Assembly: GCF_016758115.1 (NCBI RefSeq)
Contig: NZ_WIVG01000019.1
Span: forward strand, 1 to 43,482
Length of the DNA stretch: 43,482 nucleotides
Reading direction: 5' to 3'
Source: Lactococcus garvieae
GTDB taxonomy: Bacteria > Bacillota > Bacilli > Lactobacillales > Streptococcaceae
Below, piece by piece: positions 22,661 to 31,898 of this stretch (its first letter is position 1; every line of letters begins with the position of its first letter). A model generated the notes under the pieces. The model was not told the DNA's origin, did no database searches, and worked only from the letters and a program-made list of their open reading frames with translations. The position numbers and the translations under genes were made by a program.

Positions 22661-24280
22661 ATGGTTTATACTAAACATTTTGTTGTTCATACAATGAAAC
22701 ATTTGAAACAATCTGAAGAATATATAAAGAATGCAACAAAAACTCTAGTTGATAAAAAAGAAAACACAAGCCATCTGGATAATATTTTTCCTTATATTAC
22801 GAGTGCAAATAAAACAGTAAATAAACAACTTGTTTCAAGTCATGGTATAACAGATGTCTACCATGCAACACAAGAATTTATGTGGACAAAAGAATTAAAA
22901 GCTATGTCCAGAGGAACAAATTATATTTTAGATACTGAAACAGGAAAGATGGTTTTTAATAAAACAAGTCTCGAAAAAAATAACCAGGTACTTGCGCATC
23001 ATTTAATACAATCTTTTTCTCCTGAAGATGATTTAACGCCTGAAGAAATTCATGCAATTGGAAGAAAAACAGTCCTAGAGCTAACTGGGGGAGAATATGA
23101 GTTTGTTATTGCTACTCATGTTGATCAAGAGCACATCCATAACCATATTATTTTTAACTCTACAAATTTAACTACAGGAAAATCTTTTCGCTGGCAAAAA
23201 GGAACAAAGAAAGTTTATGAGCAAATTTCTGATAAACATGCAGCAAAAGCTGGAGCGAAAATTATCCAAAAAACTTCTCAAAATTCTCACAAAAAATATA
23301 CCATGTGGCAAACTGAAAATATCTTTAAACAGAAAATAAAATCACGTTTGGACTTCTTGTTAGAGCATTCCCATAACTTAGAAGATTTTAAAATTAAAGC
23401 TGCAGCTTTAAATTTATCTGTGGATTTTTCTGGTAAGCATACAACTTATAAATTATTAGATGAGCCACAAATAAAAAATACTCGTGGAAGAAGTTTATCG
23501 AAAAGTAATCCAGAAAAATATAATTTGGAAGCTATAATAGAAAAACTCGAAAATAATAATTTAGTCATTTCCATTGAAGAAGCGTTGGAGCGATATGAAG
23601 AAAAGATAGAAAGCAAAAAAGAAGATTTTGATTATCAAGTTAATCTTGAGTCCTGGCAAATTGATGAAGTTACTTCACGTGGTTATTACATGAATATTGA
23701 TTTTGGCGTAGCTAATCATGGTCAGCTTTTTATTCCAGGATATAAAATTGATAAATTGGAAAATGGGGAGTTCAGTTTATATTTAAAGAAGAACGACTTC
23801 TTTTATTTTATGAATGATAAAAAAGCTTCACGCAATAGATATATGACAGGTGAGACATTAATGAAGCAACTTAGTTTGTATAATGGGACTGTTCCACTAA
23901 AAAAAGAACCTGTTATTTCGTCACTTCATGAATTAGTAAGTGCAATGAACTTTTTAATTGAACACGGTGTCAATGAAGGAAACCAGATGCAAAAACTTGA
24001 AGATCAATTAGAAAATAAAATTCAAGAGGCACAAGATAAATTAGATGAGTTGGATGATAAAATTGTTACACTGAACCAGGCAGCAAAAGCTGCGCTTTCT
24101 AAAGAAGAAGCAAGTGAAAAGGTAGAACCCTCTCCAGAATCTCTTCAGCAGGAACTTGCTTCAGTTCGTTTAGGTCGTGATGTCTTAGTACAAGAATTTG
24201 ATAGTGCTGTAAATGATCTCAATAGATTCCGTGAAATTGAATACTCAGAAATAAAGAAAGTGAAGTCCACACTGAAATAA
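22661..24280 (+). CDS. ltrB: LtrB-type MOBP relaxase
   Basis: 539 residues from MVYTKH (ATG 22661, AGAGAGG upstream; an in-frame TTG two codons earlier is less likely). It follows LtrB of pRS01 over its length as I recall it: MVYTKH, QLVSSHGITDVY, HHLIQSFSPEDDLTPEEIHAIGR, and the metal-binding motif HVDQEHIHNH. Such relaxases nick oriT through a tyrosine and carry the strand to the recipient. The C-terminal 100 residues form a coiled coil. In ML3-type plasmids this gene is interrupted by the group II intron Ll.LtrB at the codons for HNH; here the gene is continuous and the site is empty. Confidence 0.92.
   Translation: MVYTKHFVVHTMKHLKQSEEYIKNATKTLVDKKENTSHLDNIFPYITSANKTVNKQLVSSHGITDVYHATQEFMWTKELKAMSRGTNYILDTETGKMVFNKTSLEKNNQVLAHHLIQSFSPEDDLTPEEIHAIGRKTVLELTGGEYEFVIATHVDQEHIHNHIIFNSTNLTTGKSFRWQKGTKKVYEQISDKHAAKAGAKIIQKTSQNSHKKYTMWQTENIFKQKIKSRLDFLLEHSHNLEDFKIKAAALNLSVDFSGKHTTYKLLDEPQIKNTRGRSLSKSNPEKYNLEAIIEKLENNNLVISIEEALERYEEKIESKKEDFDYQVNLESWQIDEVTSRGYYMNIDFGVANHGQLFIPGYKIDKLENGEFSLYLKKNDFFYFMNDKKASRNRYMTGETLMKQLSLYNGTVPLKKEPVISSLHELVSAMNFLIEHGVNEGNQMQKLEDQLENKIQEAQDKLDELDDKIVTLNQAAKAALSKEEASEKVEPSPESLQQELASVRLGRDVLVQEFDSAVNDLNRFREIEYSEIKKVKSTLK
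23129..23158 (+). other. Unoccupied Ll.LtrB group II intron homing site
   Basis: The sequence GCACATCCATAAC|CATATTATTTTTA around 23143/23144 matches the Ll.LtrB ligated-exon target, as I recall it, with few differences, including the T at +5. No intron is inserted here. Confidence 0.65.
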
Positions 24281-24316
24281 TTTTTGAAATAATAAGATTT
24301 TTATTTCTTAATCTGA

Positions 24317-24322
24317 TATAAT
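24317..24322 (+). promoter_or_regulatory. Likely -10 of the 24356 gene
   Basis: TATAAT (24317-24322) preceded by TCTGA; the gene starts 34 bases on. Confidence 0.4.
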
Positions 24323-24355
24323 TAAATCAACTACAGGATGGGAGAGGGATGTATT

Positions 24356-24850
24356 ATGATTGAATTAATTATTGGGATAGTCATTGCGATTTTTGCTTTT
24401 CCTGAAATAGCAATATATGTAATATATTTTGCTCCTCTATTTTTTAGTTCATCAAACAGTATGATTCCAAAATCACCTGAAGAGTTAGAATACTTGTCTA
24501 TCCTATACAATCCAATGATTTGGGTACATAATAACTTGTCTGAACTTCATATTGTTTTTAAGATACTTATTTTTATTATGATTCCTTTATTTTATTTAAT
24601 TATTTGTCATTTCATACATATAGGGCCTGTATATCCTCTGCAGATTGTCGGTATTGTATTTATGATTGTCATATCTTATTTTATTTTGAATAGCGGCTTT
24701 AAATTGGATATTATTTGGTCAATATCACTAACGATAGTTATTTCATTGTTTACTCTTGGAGCGAGATTACTTACTTTTAAATTTTTAGACAGTCTCGTAG
24801 GGGGGAATCCTTATTTACGTGAAAAAGCATTTCAACCTTCTCATAAATAA
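24356..24850 (+). CDS. Multi-pass membrane protein, unknown
   Basis: 164 residues from the ATG at 24356 (MIELIIGIVIAIFAF); the in-frame ATG at 24338 lies before the ribosome site GGGAGAGGG. It has four to five membrane segments, including IYVIYFAPLFF, ILIFIMIPLFYLIICHFI, IVGIVFMIVISYFIL and ISLTIVISLFTLGARLL. Last gene of the mobile segment before the insertion sequence, with its own promoter and terminator. No family is recognised; an entry-exclusion-like or immunity role is conceivable by position only. Confidence 0.6.
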   Translation: MIELIIGIVIAIFAFPEIAIYVIYFAPLFFSSSNSMIPKSPEELEYLSILYNPMIWVHNNLSELHIVFKILIFIMIPLFYLIICHFIHIGPVYPLQIVGIVFMIVISYFILNSGFKLDIIWSISLTIVISLFTLGARLLTFKFLDSLVGGNPYLREKAFQPSHK

Positions 24851-24852
24851 TA

Positions 24853-24880
24853 AAAAACGCTTGATGCGTTTTTCTTTTTT
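24853..24880 (+). terminator. Intrinsic terminator
   Basis: AAAAACGC, loop TTGAT, GCGTTTTT followed by more T. Confidence 0.75.
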
Positions 24881-24949
24881 GTTTAGAAATTCTTGATTAA
24901 AGACTGCTCACAAATTATAATAAAAATATAATATGAGAATGGAATTTTT

Positions 24950-26269
24950 ATGACGTTTAACGAAGAGGCGTGGAGATTAGAGCACCAAAAGAGAGAAATA
25001 AGACTATTTTTATCAGAGATGAAGCGTATTGACCGTGAACAGGGGCGTATTTTAGAAAAAGAAGGTTGGTTATACAAAGAAACAGCTGAGAGAACGGTAA
25101 TGTTTACTTTTGGAGAAGTGACACTAGTGAGAAGGTGTTATATAAAAAAAGGAGTACGTCGCTATCCAGTCGATGAATATTTAGAATTAGAACCATATAG
25201 TCGAATTTCAAAATATTTGCTCTATAAATTAGCGACTACTGTCGTAGACTTGCCTTGTCGTAAGGCAGCATTACATTTCAAAGAATTACTATATTTAAAT
25301 ATCACTAAAGATATGGTGGCAAATGCTAGGAAACAGGCTACAAGACTGTATGCAGAAAAAGAAGAGTATCGTTTCTTCAAAGAAGAGGAGATGATTGACA
25401 AAATAAAAATAAAAGTTCTTCATATCGAAGGAGATGGGGTATTAATTAGTACACCTGATGCTGAAAATGAAGTAAGTAAGACTGACTTTGCACATTTTAT
25501 TATTCATGAAGGTGTAGAGAAGGAGTATGGAAAGCAGGGAAAAACCATTAACAAACATGAAATTTGGTCTGATAATAATAAAGATGCTAGAGATCAAGTT
25601 TTAGATTATTTACATAACTATTATGATATTAGCAGAGATACTTTGATTATAACTAATTCTGATATGGGACATGGTTATACACCATATGTTTTTGAGGAGA
25701 TTGCAAAAGCTTTTCATTGCAGGCATGAACACTTTTGGGATAGGTATCATTTAAATCGCCTGATTTCTGACATGATGAAAAACTTCCCCTCGATTTTGGA
25801 GGAGAAGCTTTTTAGTGCAATTGAAAAATATAGTAAAAAAAGTGCTAGGGCTGTCCTTGATACCGCTGAAAGCTATATTGGAGAAGGTGACTTGGATTTT
25901 GAGGAGAAATTTAAAAAATTCAAGAATAAACTTTTAAATAATTTTTCTTATACTAAATTACCAGAACAAAGAGGAATTAAACCAGGAGGGATTGGAGTAT
26001 TAGAAAGCAACCATACAAAGCTGTGTTATCGCATGAAAAAGCAGGCTAGACGTTGGACTAAAGAAGGAGCTTTAACAATGGGGAAAATGATCATTGATAA
26101 AGCTGAAGGCAAACTAGAAGAGTTATTTTATGGCAGCTGGAGAGAAGAATATGAGAAGTATAAAAATATGGCTGGAATAAGTGCTCAAAAATTTCTTACA
26201 AAAGGGAATCCTGACAGAGGAATTAGACATGTGAGACAAGCAAATAAGTCAGGAAAGCGTAGGTATTAG
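24950..26269 (+). mobile_element. ISLre2-family transposase
   Basis: 439 residues, the length of ISLre2 (UPF0236) transposases. Recognised segments are EREKEGWLYKETAERT-like VMFTFGEVTLVRRCY, VLHIEGDGVLI, NDARDQ-like KDARDQVLDYLHNYYDI, TLIITNSDMGHGYTPYVFEEIAKAF, HFWDRYHLNRLI, and the terminal GVLESNHTKLCYRMKKQARRWTKEGA. The gene appears complete. The element ends (inverted repeats) could not be identified by eye on either side; they must lie within about 24.88-24.95 kb and 26.27-26.33 kb. It stands at the border between the plasmid-like segment and the infC region, so it may have taken part in the integration. Confidence 0.85.
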
Positions 26270-26305
26270 CTCTTGCAAAAAAGCTATGTTTTTTAGCATG
26301 ATTGC

Positions 26306-26492
26306 TTGCATTTAGTTCCTTTTTTTAGTATAATAGTACTATAAAGAAATCGACAAAAAAGCCCCGAGCGGACACTCGGAGCTCATCGATTAAAGCAATT
26401 CGCTCTTGCATTAATCAACTTTGACTATTTTACATGAATACAGGTAAAAAATCAAGGCTGAAGTTGTGCAAGGGTACATCTTCAGTTTTTTT
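26306..26492 (+). ncRNA. Sense RNA of an antisense-controlled pair
   Basis: A strong promoter (TTGCAT 26306-26311, 17 bases, TATAAT 26329-26334) predicts a start near 26341. The RNA passes through hairpin CCGAG...CTCGG and a second stem TTAAAGCAA/TTGCATTAA, and ends at the terminator CTGAAG (26458-26463)/CTTCAG (26480-26485) with T7. The transcript would be about 150 bases. I see no convincing toxin frame in it (a 23-codon frame MNTGKKSRLKLCKG starts at 26433 without a ribosome site). Confidence 0.5.
26352..26420 (-). ncRNA. Antisense small RNA, about 68 nt
   Basis: On the minus strand TTGATT (26450-26455), 17 bases, TAAAAT (26427-26432) predict a start near 26420. The RNA ends in GCTCCGAG-TGTCCG-CTCGGGGC plus six T (26352-26382). 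It is fully contained in the plus-strand transcript. Size and two-hairpin shape resemble RNAII of par/Fst systems and plasmid copy-control antisense RNAs; which one is open. Confidence 0.5.
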
Positions 26493-26567
26493 CTATCCTG
26501 AATGATTGATAAAGTATATTTTTTTAGAATACGAAAAATCACGACACGAACTGACAGACATTGAATG

Positions 26568-26595
26568 TTGACATAAAAATTTTTTGTGGTATAAT
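26568..26595 (+). promoter_or_regulatory. Promoter of the infC-rpmI-rplT operon
   Basis: TTGACA (26568-26573), 16 bases, TATAAT (26590-26595). Confidence 0.85.
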
Positions 26596-26601
26596 GGAGG
26601 A

Positions 26602-26753
26602 GTTGAAAAGCAGAAGCACCCGCTTCTCGCCTGAGTGGTAATAGCCCTGGGCAACGAAATGGAATTATTCACGAAACGAATGTTTTCATTAGCGGGGCGC
26701 ACTGTGCGTTCCGCTTTTGTTTTTCTAAAAAATATTTTAGAAGGAGAATAGAC
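26602..26753 (+). promoter_or_regulatory. infC leader with attenuator (ribosomal protein L20-type leader)
   Basis: The 150-base leader ends in a strong hairpin, AGCGGGGCGCA...TGCGTTCCGCT (about 26691-26714) with T-rich sequence after it, like a terminator. Leaders of infC-rpmI-rplT in Firmicutes are bound by L20, which promotes termination when in excess. The position fits; the exact L20 site was not mapped. Confidence 0.65.
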
Positions 26754-27278
26754 ATAGCAAAGCAAGACAACAGAAAACCTTTGATGAACGGTCAGATTCG
26801 TTCACGCGAAGTACGTCTTATCGGTGCTGAAGGAGAACAGCTTGGTGTAACACCAACAGCTGTTGCACTCACTCAGGCCGAAGACCTTAACATGGATTTG
26901 GTTTTGATTTCAAATCAAGAACCACCCGTTGCAAAAATCATGGATTATACTAAGTTCATGTTTGAGCAAAAGAAAAAGCAAAAAGAAGCTAAGAAGAAAC
27001 AGGCCACTGTTACTTTGAAAGAAGTGCGTTTGAGCCCAGTCATTGATAAAAATGACTTCAATACAAAACTTCGTCAAGCCACTAAGTTCCTTGAAAAAGG
27101 AGACAAAGTTAAAGTTTCGATTCGCTTTAAAGGTCGCATGATTACTCACCAAGATGTGGGTCGTCAAGTTATGGATGATTTTGCTGACGCAGTAAAAGAT
27201 ATTGCTGTGGTAGAGCAAAAAGCCAAAATGGATGGTCGTCAAATGTTCTTACAATTGGCGCCAATCAAAAAGAACTAA
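26754..27278 (+). CDS. infC: Translation initiation factor IF-3, AUA start
   Basis: 174 residues. IF-3 binds the 30S subunit, checks start codon and initiator tRNA, and prevents premature 50S joining. It contains [22 protein letters not shown] and [38 protein letters not shown]. No ATG, GTG or TTG is placed correctly. The in-frame start after AAGGAG (26741-26746) is ATA at 26754, giving (M)[16 protein letters not shown], as in known IF-3 N termini. Non-standard AUU/AUC/AUA starts are typical for infC because IF-3 discriminates against them, closing an autoregulatory loop. The first ordinary candidate (TTG 26781) would cut off conserved residues. Confidence 0.9.
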   Translation: MAKQDNRKPLMNGQIRSREVRLIGAEGEQLGVTPTAVALTQAEDLNMDLVLISNQEPPVAKIMDYTKFMFEQKKKQKEAKKKQATVTLKEVRLSPVIDKNDFNTKLRQATKFLEKGDKVKVSIRFKGRMITHQDVGRQVMDDFADAVKDIAVVEQKAKMDGRQMFLQLAPIKKN

Positions 27279-27309
27279 GGTTCTTAATTATTAACCAAGG
27301 AGAATTAAA

Positions 27310-27510
27310 ATGCCAAAACAAAAAACACACCGCGCATCAGCTAAACGTTTCAAACGTACTGGTAATGGCGGCCTCAAACGCTTCCGCGCTTACACTTCAC
27401 ACCGTATGCACGGTAAAACTGTAAAACAACGTCGTCAACTCCGTAAAGGCCGTATGGTTTCAGCAGGTGACTTCAAACGCATCCGTCGTATGGTTGCGAA
27501 CATGCGTTAA
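27310..27510 (+). CDS. rpmI: 50S ribosomal protein bL35
   Basis: 66 residues, strongly basic: [20 protein letters not shown], then [16 protein letters not shown]. It fits bL35 in full. AAGGAG stands eight bases ahead. Located 31 bases after infC in the same transcript. Codon use is highly optimised. Confidence 0.97.
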   Translation: MPKQKTHRASAKRFKRTGNGGLKRFRAYTSHRMHGKTVKQRRQLRKGRMVSAGDFKRIRRMVANMR

Positions 27511-27685
27511 TAACAGTCCAGTGGACTGTTATGCATGGAGCAATTGCTATCCCGAATAACTTTTCACGACTGATTAACTCATAAGCACTACATAAGACTT
27601 ATAGGATTTCACTCGAAATCAATAACCATTTAAATGAACTGTCGATGACAGGATAAAAATTTTCTAAGAAACAAGGAGAACACAC
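27511..27685 (+). promoter_or_regulatory. rpmI-rplT spacer with hairpin
   Basis: TAACAGTCCA (27511-27520) and TGGACTGTTA (27522-27531) form a ten-pair palindrome directly after the rpmI stop. No T run follows, so it is likely an RNA-processing or L20-related structure, not a terminator. The rest of the 175-base spacer holds no gene. Confidence 0.4.
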
Positions 27686-28045
27686 ATGGCACGTGTTAAA
27701 AATAGCGTTGCAACTCGCAAACGCCGTAAACGTATTTTGAAACTCGCTAAAGGTTACTATGGTTCTAAGCACCGTCTTTTCAAGACAGCTAAAGAACAAG
27801 TAATGAACTCATACTACTACGCATTCCGCGATCGTCGTCAAAAGAAACGCGACTTCCGTAAATTGTGGATTGCACGTATCAATGCAGCAGCTCGTATGAA
27901 TGGTCTTTCATACAGCAAAATGATGCACGGTTTGAAATTGGCTGAAATCGAAATCAACCGTAAAATGCTTGCTGACATCGCTATTGCTGATGCAGCAGCT
28001 TTCACAGCTCTTGCTGAAGAAGCTAAAAAAGCATTGGCTAAATAA
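27686..28045 (+). CDS. rplT: 50S ribosomal protein bL20
   Basis: 119 residues, full length: [42 protein letters not shown], then [18 protein letters not shown]. Early assembly protein of the 50S subunit and the repressor of its own operon in Firmicutes. AAGGAG precedes the ATG. It ends the operon at a terminator (28051-28076). Confidence 0.97.
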   Translation: MARVKNSVATRKRRKRILKLAKGYYGSKHRLFKTAKEQVMNSYYYAFRDRRQKKRDFRKLWIARINAAARMNGLSYSKMMHGLKLAEIEINRKMLADIAIADAAAFTALAEEAKKALAK

Positions 28046-28050
28046 TTTTC

Positions 28051-28076
28051 AAAAGCTTCCAACTGGAGGCTTTTTT
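28051..28076 (+). terminator. Terminator of the infC operon
   Basis: AAAAGCTTCC, loop AACT, GGAGGCTTTT with one G-T pair and further T. Confidence 0.85.
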
Positions 28077-28078
28077 CC

Positions 28079-28345
28079 TTAGAACATTAAATCTGGGCAA
28101 TTGATGAAGAGAGAGCCATCATGAGGCTTAAATGTTTAAGCATTACTGTGATAAAGATGAAACATGTTTGTGCTTCGTGTGCCGAGAGGAATTTTTAAAA
28201 TCAAAGGGAGAAGAAGGGGACGTGTTGCTTTGTTTCACAGGAAAATATCAATAAATTTTAAAGAGAGAAATGTAACCGCATACCTTGTGTAAAACGGTTT
28301 TTACTTTGTTTTTCACTTGAAATAAAGGCAGAAAAATAGTAAAAT
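28079..28345 (+). promoter_or_regulatory. Upstream region and promoter of enolase
   Basis: TTGAAA (28317-28322), 17 bases, TAAAAT (28340-28345) form the promoter. Just upstream is GTAAAACGGTTTTTAC (28290-28305), palindromic and similar to a CcpA cre site (TGWAANCGNTNWCA), and TGTAACCGCATACC (28271-28284), a weaker match. CcpA control of eno is known in lactococci. From 28079 to 28270 I see no gene. Confidence 0.55.
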
Positions 28346-28378
28346 CAGAGTGTATTAAAAAGTGCAAACAGCACTTAA

Positions 28379-29698
<1,320 letters not shown>

Positions 29699-29726
29699 GG
29701 TTTAGTTGAGCAAGGATTGCTTTTAG

Positions 29727-29774
29727 AAACACTCATGTTATGTTTGATTTTTAGACATAGTATGAGTGTTTTTT
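29727..29774 (+). terminator. Terminator of eno
   Basis: AAACACTCAT (29727-29736) pairs with ATGAGTGTTT (29762-29771), with inner pairs TATGT/ACATA and a T run. Confidence 0.85.
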
Positions 29775-29822
29775 GATATTGCAAATTAAGAGGCAAGAAG
29801 CGGATGAGTAAGGTCTGGCATA

Positions 29823-29831
29823 TGCTATAAT
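29823..29831 (+). promoter_or_regulatory. Extended -10 promoter of menG, near-leaderless
   Basis: TGCTATAAT ends at 29831 and the ATG begins at 29838, so transcription should begin at or next to the start codon. Confidence 0.55.
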
Positions 29832-29837
29832 GAGAAC

Positions 29838-30548
29838 ATGAAAAAGGTAAATGAAGCGCGTGTACATGAAATATTTAATAGCATTTCATCAGATTATGAT
29901 AAGATGAATGCCATCATTAGTTTTAAGCAGCATGACCTATGGCGCCTTAAAACAATGGAAAAAATGGGAGATTTGACGAATTTAGAGATTCTAGATTTAT
30001 GCTGTGGGACGGGAGACTGGACTTTTGATTTAGCCGAAGCTACAAAATCTACTGGAAATGTGACTGGTCTTGACTTTTCTGAAAATATGCTAGAGATAGC
30101 ACAAGCTAAGCTTGAAAGTAAGGCGTATAAAAATATTGCATTTGTCCAAGGGAATGCAATGGCCCTCCCTTTTGAACCTGAAACTTTTGATGTCGTTACT
30201 ATTGGCTATGGATTGAGGAATACATCAGATTACCTTGTGGTTTTACGAGAAATTTTCCGAGTATTAAAACCCGGTGGAAAAGTCGTGTGTATTGAAACCT
30301 CACATCCGACATTGCCTGTTTATAAACAGCTTTTTGAATTCTACTTTAAAAAAATTATGCCCTTGCTGGGAAAAATATTCGCAAAATCATTGAGAGAATA
30401 TCAATGGCTTCAGAAATCTGCAGAAAACTTCCCGGATGCTCAAGCCTTGAGTGCCTTATTCAGTAAAGCAGGTTTTTCAGAAGTAAGTTACCAAAAACAT
30501 GGCGGTGGTGTAGCTGCGAGTCATTTTGCGGTTAAGTCTGAAAAATAA
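29838..30548 (+). CDS. menG: Demethylmenaquinone methyltransferase (MenG/UbiE)
   Basis: 236 residues, the family length. It has RVHEIFNSISSDYDKMN at the start, the SAM-binding LDLCCGTGDWTFDLAE, LDFSENMLEIAQAK, GNAMALPFEPETFDVVTIGYGLRN and VLKPGGKVVCIETSHP, and the ending GGGVAASHFAVK. It methylates demethylmenaquinone in the last step of menaquinone synthesis at the membrane. The start is fixed by the conserved N terminus. The -10 lies so close that the message would have no 5' leader. Confidence 0.93.
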   Translation: MKKVNEARVHEIFNSISSDYDKMNAIISFKQHDLWRLKTMEKMGDLTNLEILDLCCGTGDWTFDLAEATKSTGNVTGLDFSENMLEIAQAKLESKAYKNIAFVQGNAMALPFEPETFDVVTIGYGLRNTSDYLVVLREIFRVLKPGGKVVCIETSHPTLPVYKQLFEFYFKKIMPLLGKIFAKSLREYQWLQKSAENFPDAQALSALFSKAGFSEVSYQKHGGGVAASHFAVKSEK

Positions 30549-30576
30549 AATATTTTTTGCTACATAAGGAGTTATC

Positions 30577-30660
30577 ATGAGTGTTCGTCCTACCGATTTG
30601 ATGAGAAATCTTGCAACAGAAGTTCATGTAGATTCTAACTTGTTGCAGCTCAATTATTAA
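30577..30660 (+). CDS. Small open frame of 27 residues after menG
   Basis: MSVRPTDLMRNLATEVHVDSN, ending LLQLNY. ATAAGGAG lies seven bases ahead of the ATG, an ideal ribosome site, and a terminator follows directly, so it sits in the menG transcript. It could be a real small protein or the stub of a deleted gene. No family is recognised. Confidence 0.4.
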   Translation: MSVRPTDLMRNLATEVHVDSNLLQLNY

Positions 30661-30668
30661 GGGATATA

Positions 30669-30702
30669 AAAAATGTGACAACAAGTTTTGCCACATTTTT
30701 AT
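30669..30702. terminator. Bidirectional terminator between menG and the 30713 gene
   Basis: AAAAATGTG (30669-30677) pairs with CACATTTTT (30692-30700). A- and T-rich flanks let it serve both converging genes. Confidence 0.75.
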
Positions 30703-30712
30703 ATACTTTCTT

Positions 30713-31693
30713 TTAGTAGGTATCACCAACTTGACTGAGAGCAAAAGTATTTTTTTCCTGGATTAATAATTCAAGTAATTGCAGAACTTGAAAAAGTCCT
30801 GCCCTATTTTCAAATTCTTCTCGTGTTTGAGGAAGCTCCATTTTACGGTAATTTAAATAAGCCCTGTCAATCTTTCTTAACAAATCACTGCCATCATTAT
30901 CGGTAGCATAAGTGAGCGATAAGGTTTCAAAGATATTTGATACCTCTGCTAAGTGCTTCTTATCAACATCGATGTCTTGCAATTTTACAATGATATCCTT
31001 TAAAAGAGTAATTTGTATATGTCTCATATCAAAATATCTTTGATAAAAAGTGTTATTCCTCAACAGATTGTTCTCAGATTTTTCACGAGCTATTTTACTG
31101 CTTGTTTCAATGAGTTCAAGTAGTGTGTCGCACTGTTTTACTAATGCTTTGAGGTTTTGTTTCTGGTTTAGGCAGATGACCAGATGGGCGGAGATATTTT
31201 TAAATTCTTTTTCTAAAATATGAATATTATTTTGGATCAGTTTTTCATTATTGGGCATGTATATATTGGCTAAGAGTGCTAAGCCTACCCCAATAAACAT
31301 TAACGAAAATTCATTGCCCACTAGGGAAAAATTAATTTCTTTAGCAAGGAGATAATGAGTAAACAGGACGGAGTTTACGACAATACCTTCACTCGTCTTT
31401 GTTGCTACAGAGATGGGGATAAATAGCAACAGAAAAATTCCAAAAGATAAAGGGGTGAATTGAAATAAATTCAAAACGATAAAGGCTAACAGCGTTGCGA
31501 TTATTAGTCCCAATACCCGCATGAATCCCAAACGAAAAGTGCTTTTTTGTGTGTTCGTGATGGATAGGACTGCAATTATTCCTGCGCTTATGGCATATTC
31601 TAAATGGAAAAATTCGGCAATAATTATAGCTAATACGGCACAAATTGCCGTTTTTAAGGTTCTTTGTCCGATTTTTATAGGGTTGTAATTCAC
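30713..31693 (-). CDS. Aromatic acid exporter family (FUSC/DUF939-like) membrane protein
   Basis: 326 residues. Start GTG at 31693 (VNYNPIKIGQRTLKTA) with AAGAGGAGA ahead; an ATG nine codons upstream (MCMSKRRRD) would lie before that site. The first 150 residues hold four to five membrane segments (TAICAVLAIIIAEFF; AISAGIIAVLSI; LGLIIATLLAFIVLNLF; FLLLFIPISVA; LMFIGVGLALLANIYMP). The cytoplasmic half is helical. This matches the ArAE_1/ArAE_1_C arrangement of aromatic acid exporters in Firmicutes; the substrate is unknown. It converges with menG. Confidence 0.75.
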   Translation of the reverse strand: MNYNPIKIGQRTLKTAICAVLAIIIAEFFHLEYAISAGIIAVLSITNTQKSTFRLGFMRVLGLIIATLLAFIVLNLFQFTPLSFGIFLLLFIPISVATKTSEGIVVNSVLFTHYLLAKEINFSLVGNEFSLMFIGVGLALLANIYMPNNEKLIQNNIHILEKEFKNISAHLVICLNQKQNLKALVKQCDTLLELIETSSKIAREKSENNLLRNNTFYQRYFDMRHIQITLLKDIIVKLQDIDVDKKHLAEVSNIFETLSLTYATDNDGSDLLRKIDRAYLNYRKMELPQTREEFENRAGLFQVLQLLELLIQEKNTFALSQVGDTY

Positions 31694-31859
31694 ATCTCGT
31701 CTCCTCTTGCTCATGCACAATGTTTATTTCTTGAAACGAACATCTGATTATGAAAATTTCACTTAAATTATTATAACAAAAATTCAAGCTAAACAAGCCC
31801 TGAACTTCTAAAGTTTTATTTTTTAGAACAAATGGGAAGAGGCGAGAGGAAAATCCGTG

Positions 31860-31865
31860 TATAAT
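31860..31865 (+). promoter_or_regulatory. -10 element of the 31899 gene
   Basis: TGTATAAT, hexamer 31860-31865, lies 34 bases ahead of the chosen ATG. It overlaps the beginning of a longer possible frame (31857), which rules that longer start out. Confidence 0.6.
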
Positions 31866-31898
31866 AGAGAGGAAGATAAAAAAGGAGAAAATTTTCAG

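Noticed and set aside
26341-26492. Fst-type toxin gene
   Set aside because: The sense RNA contains no hydrophobic toxin-like frame; only the RNA arrangement resembles par loci.
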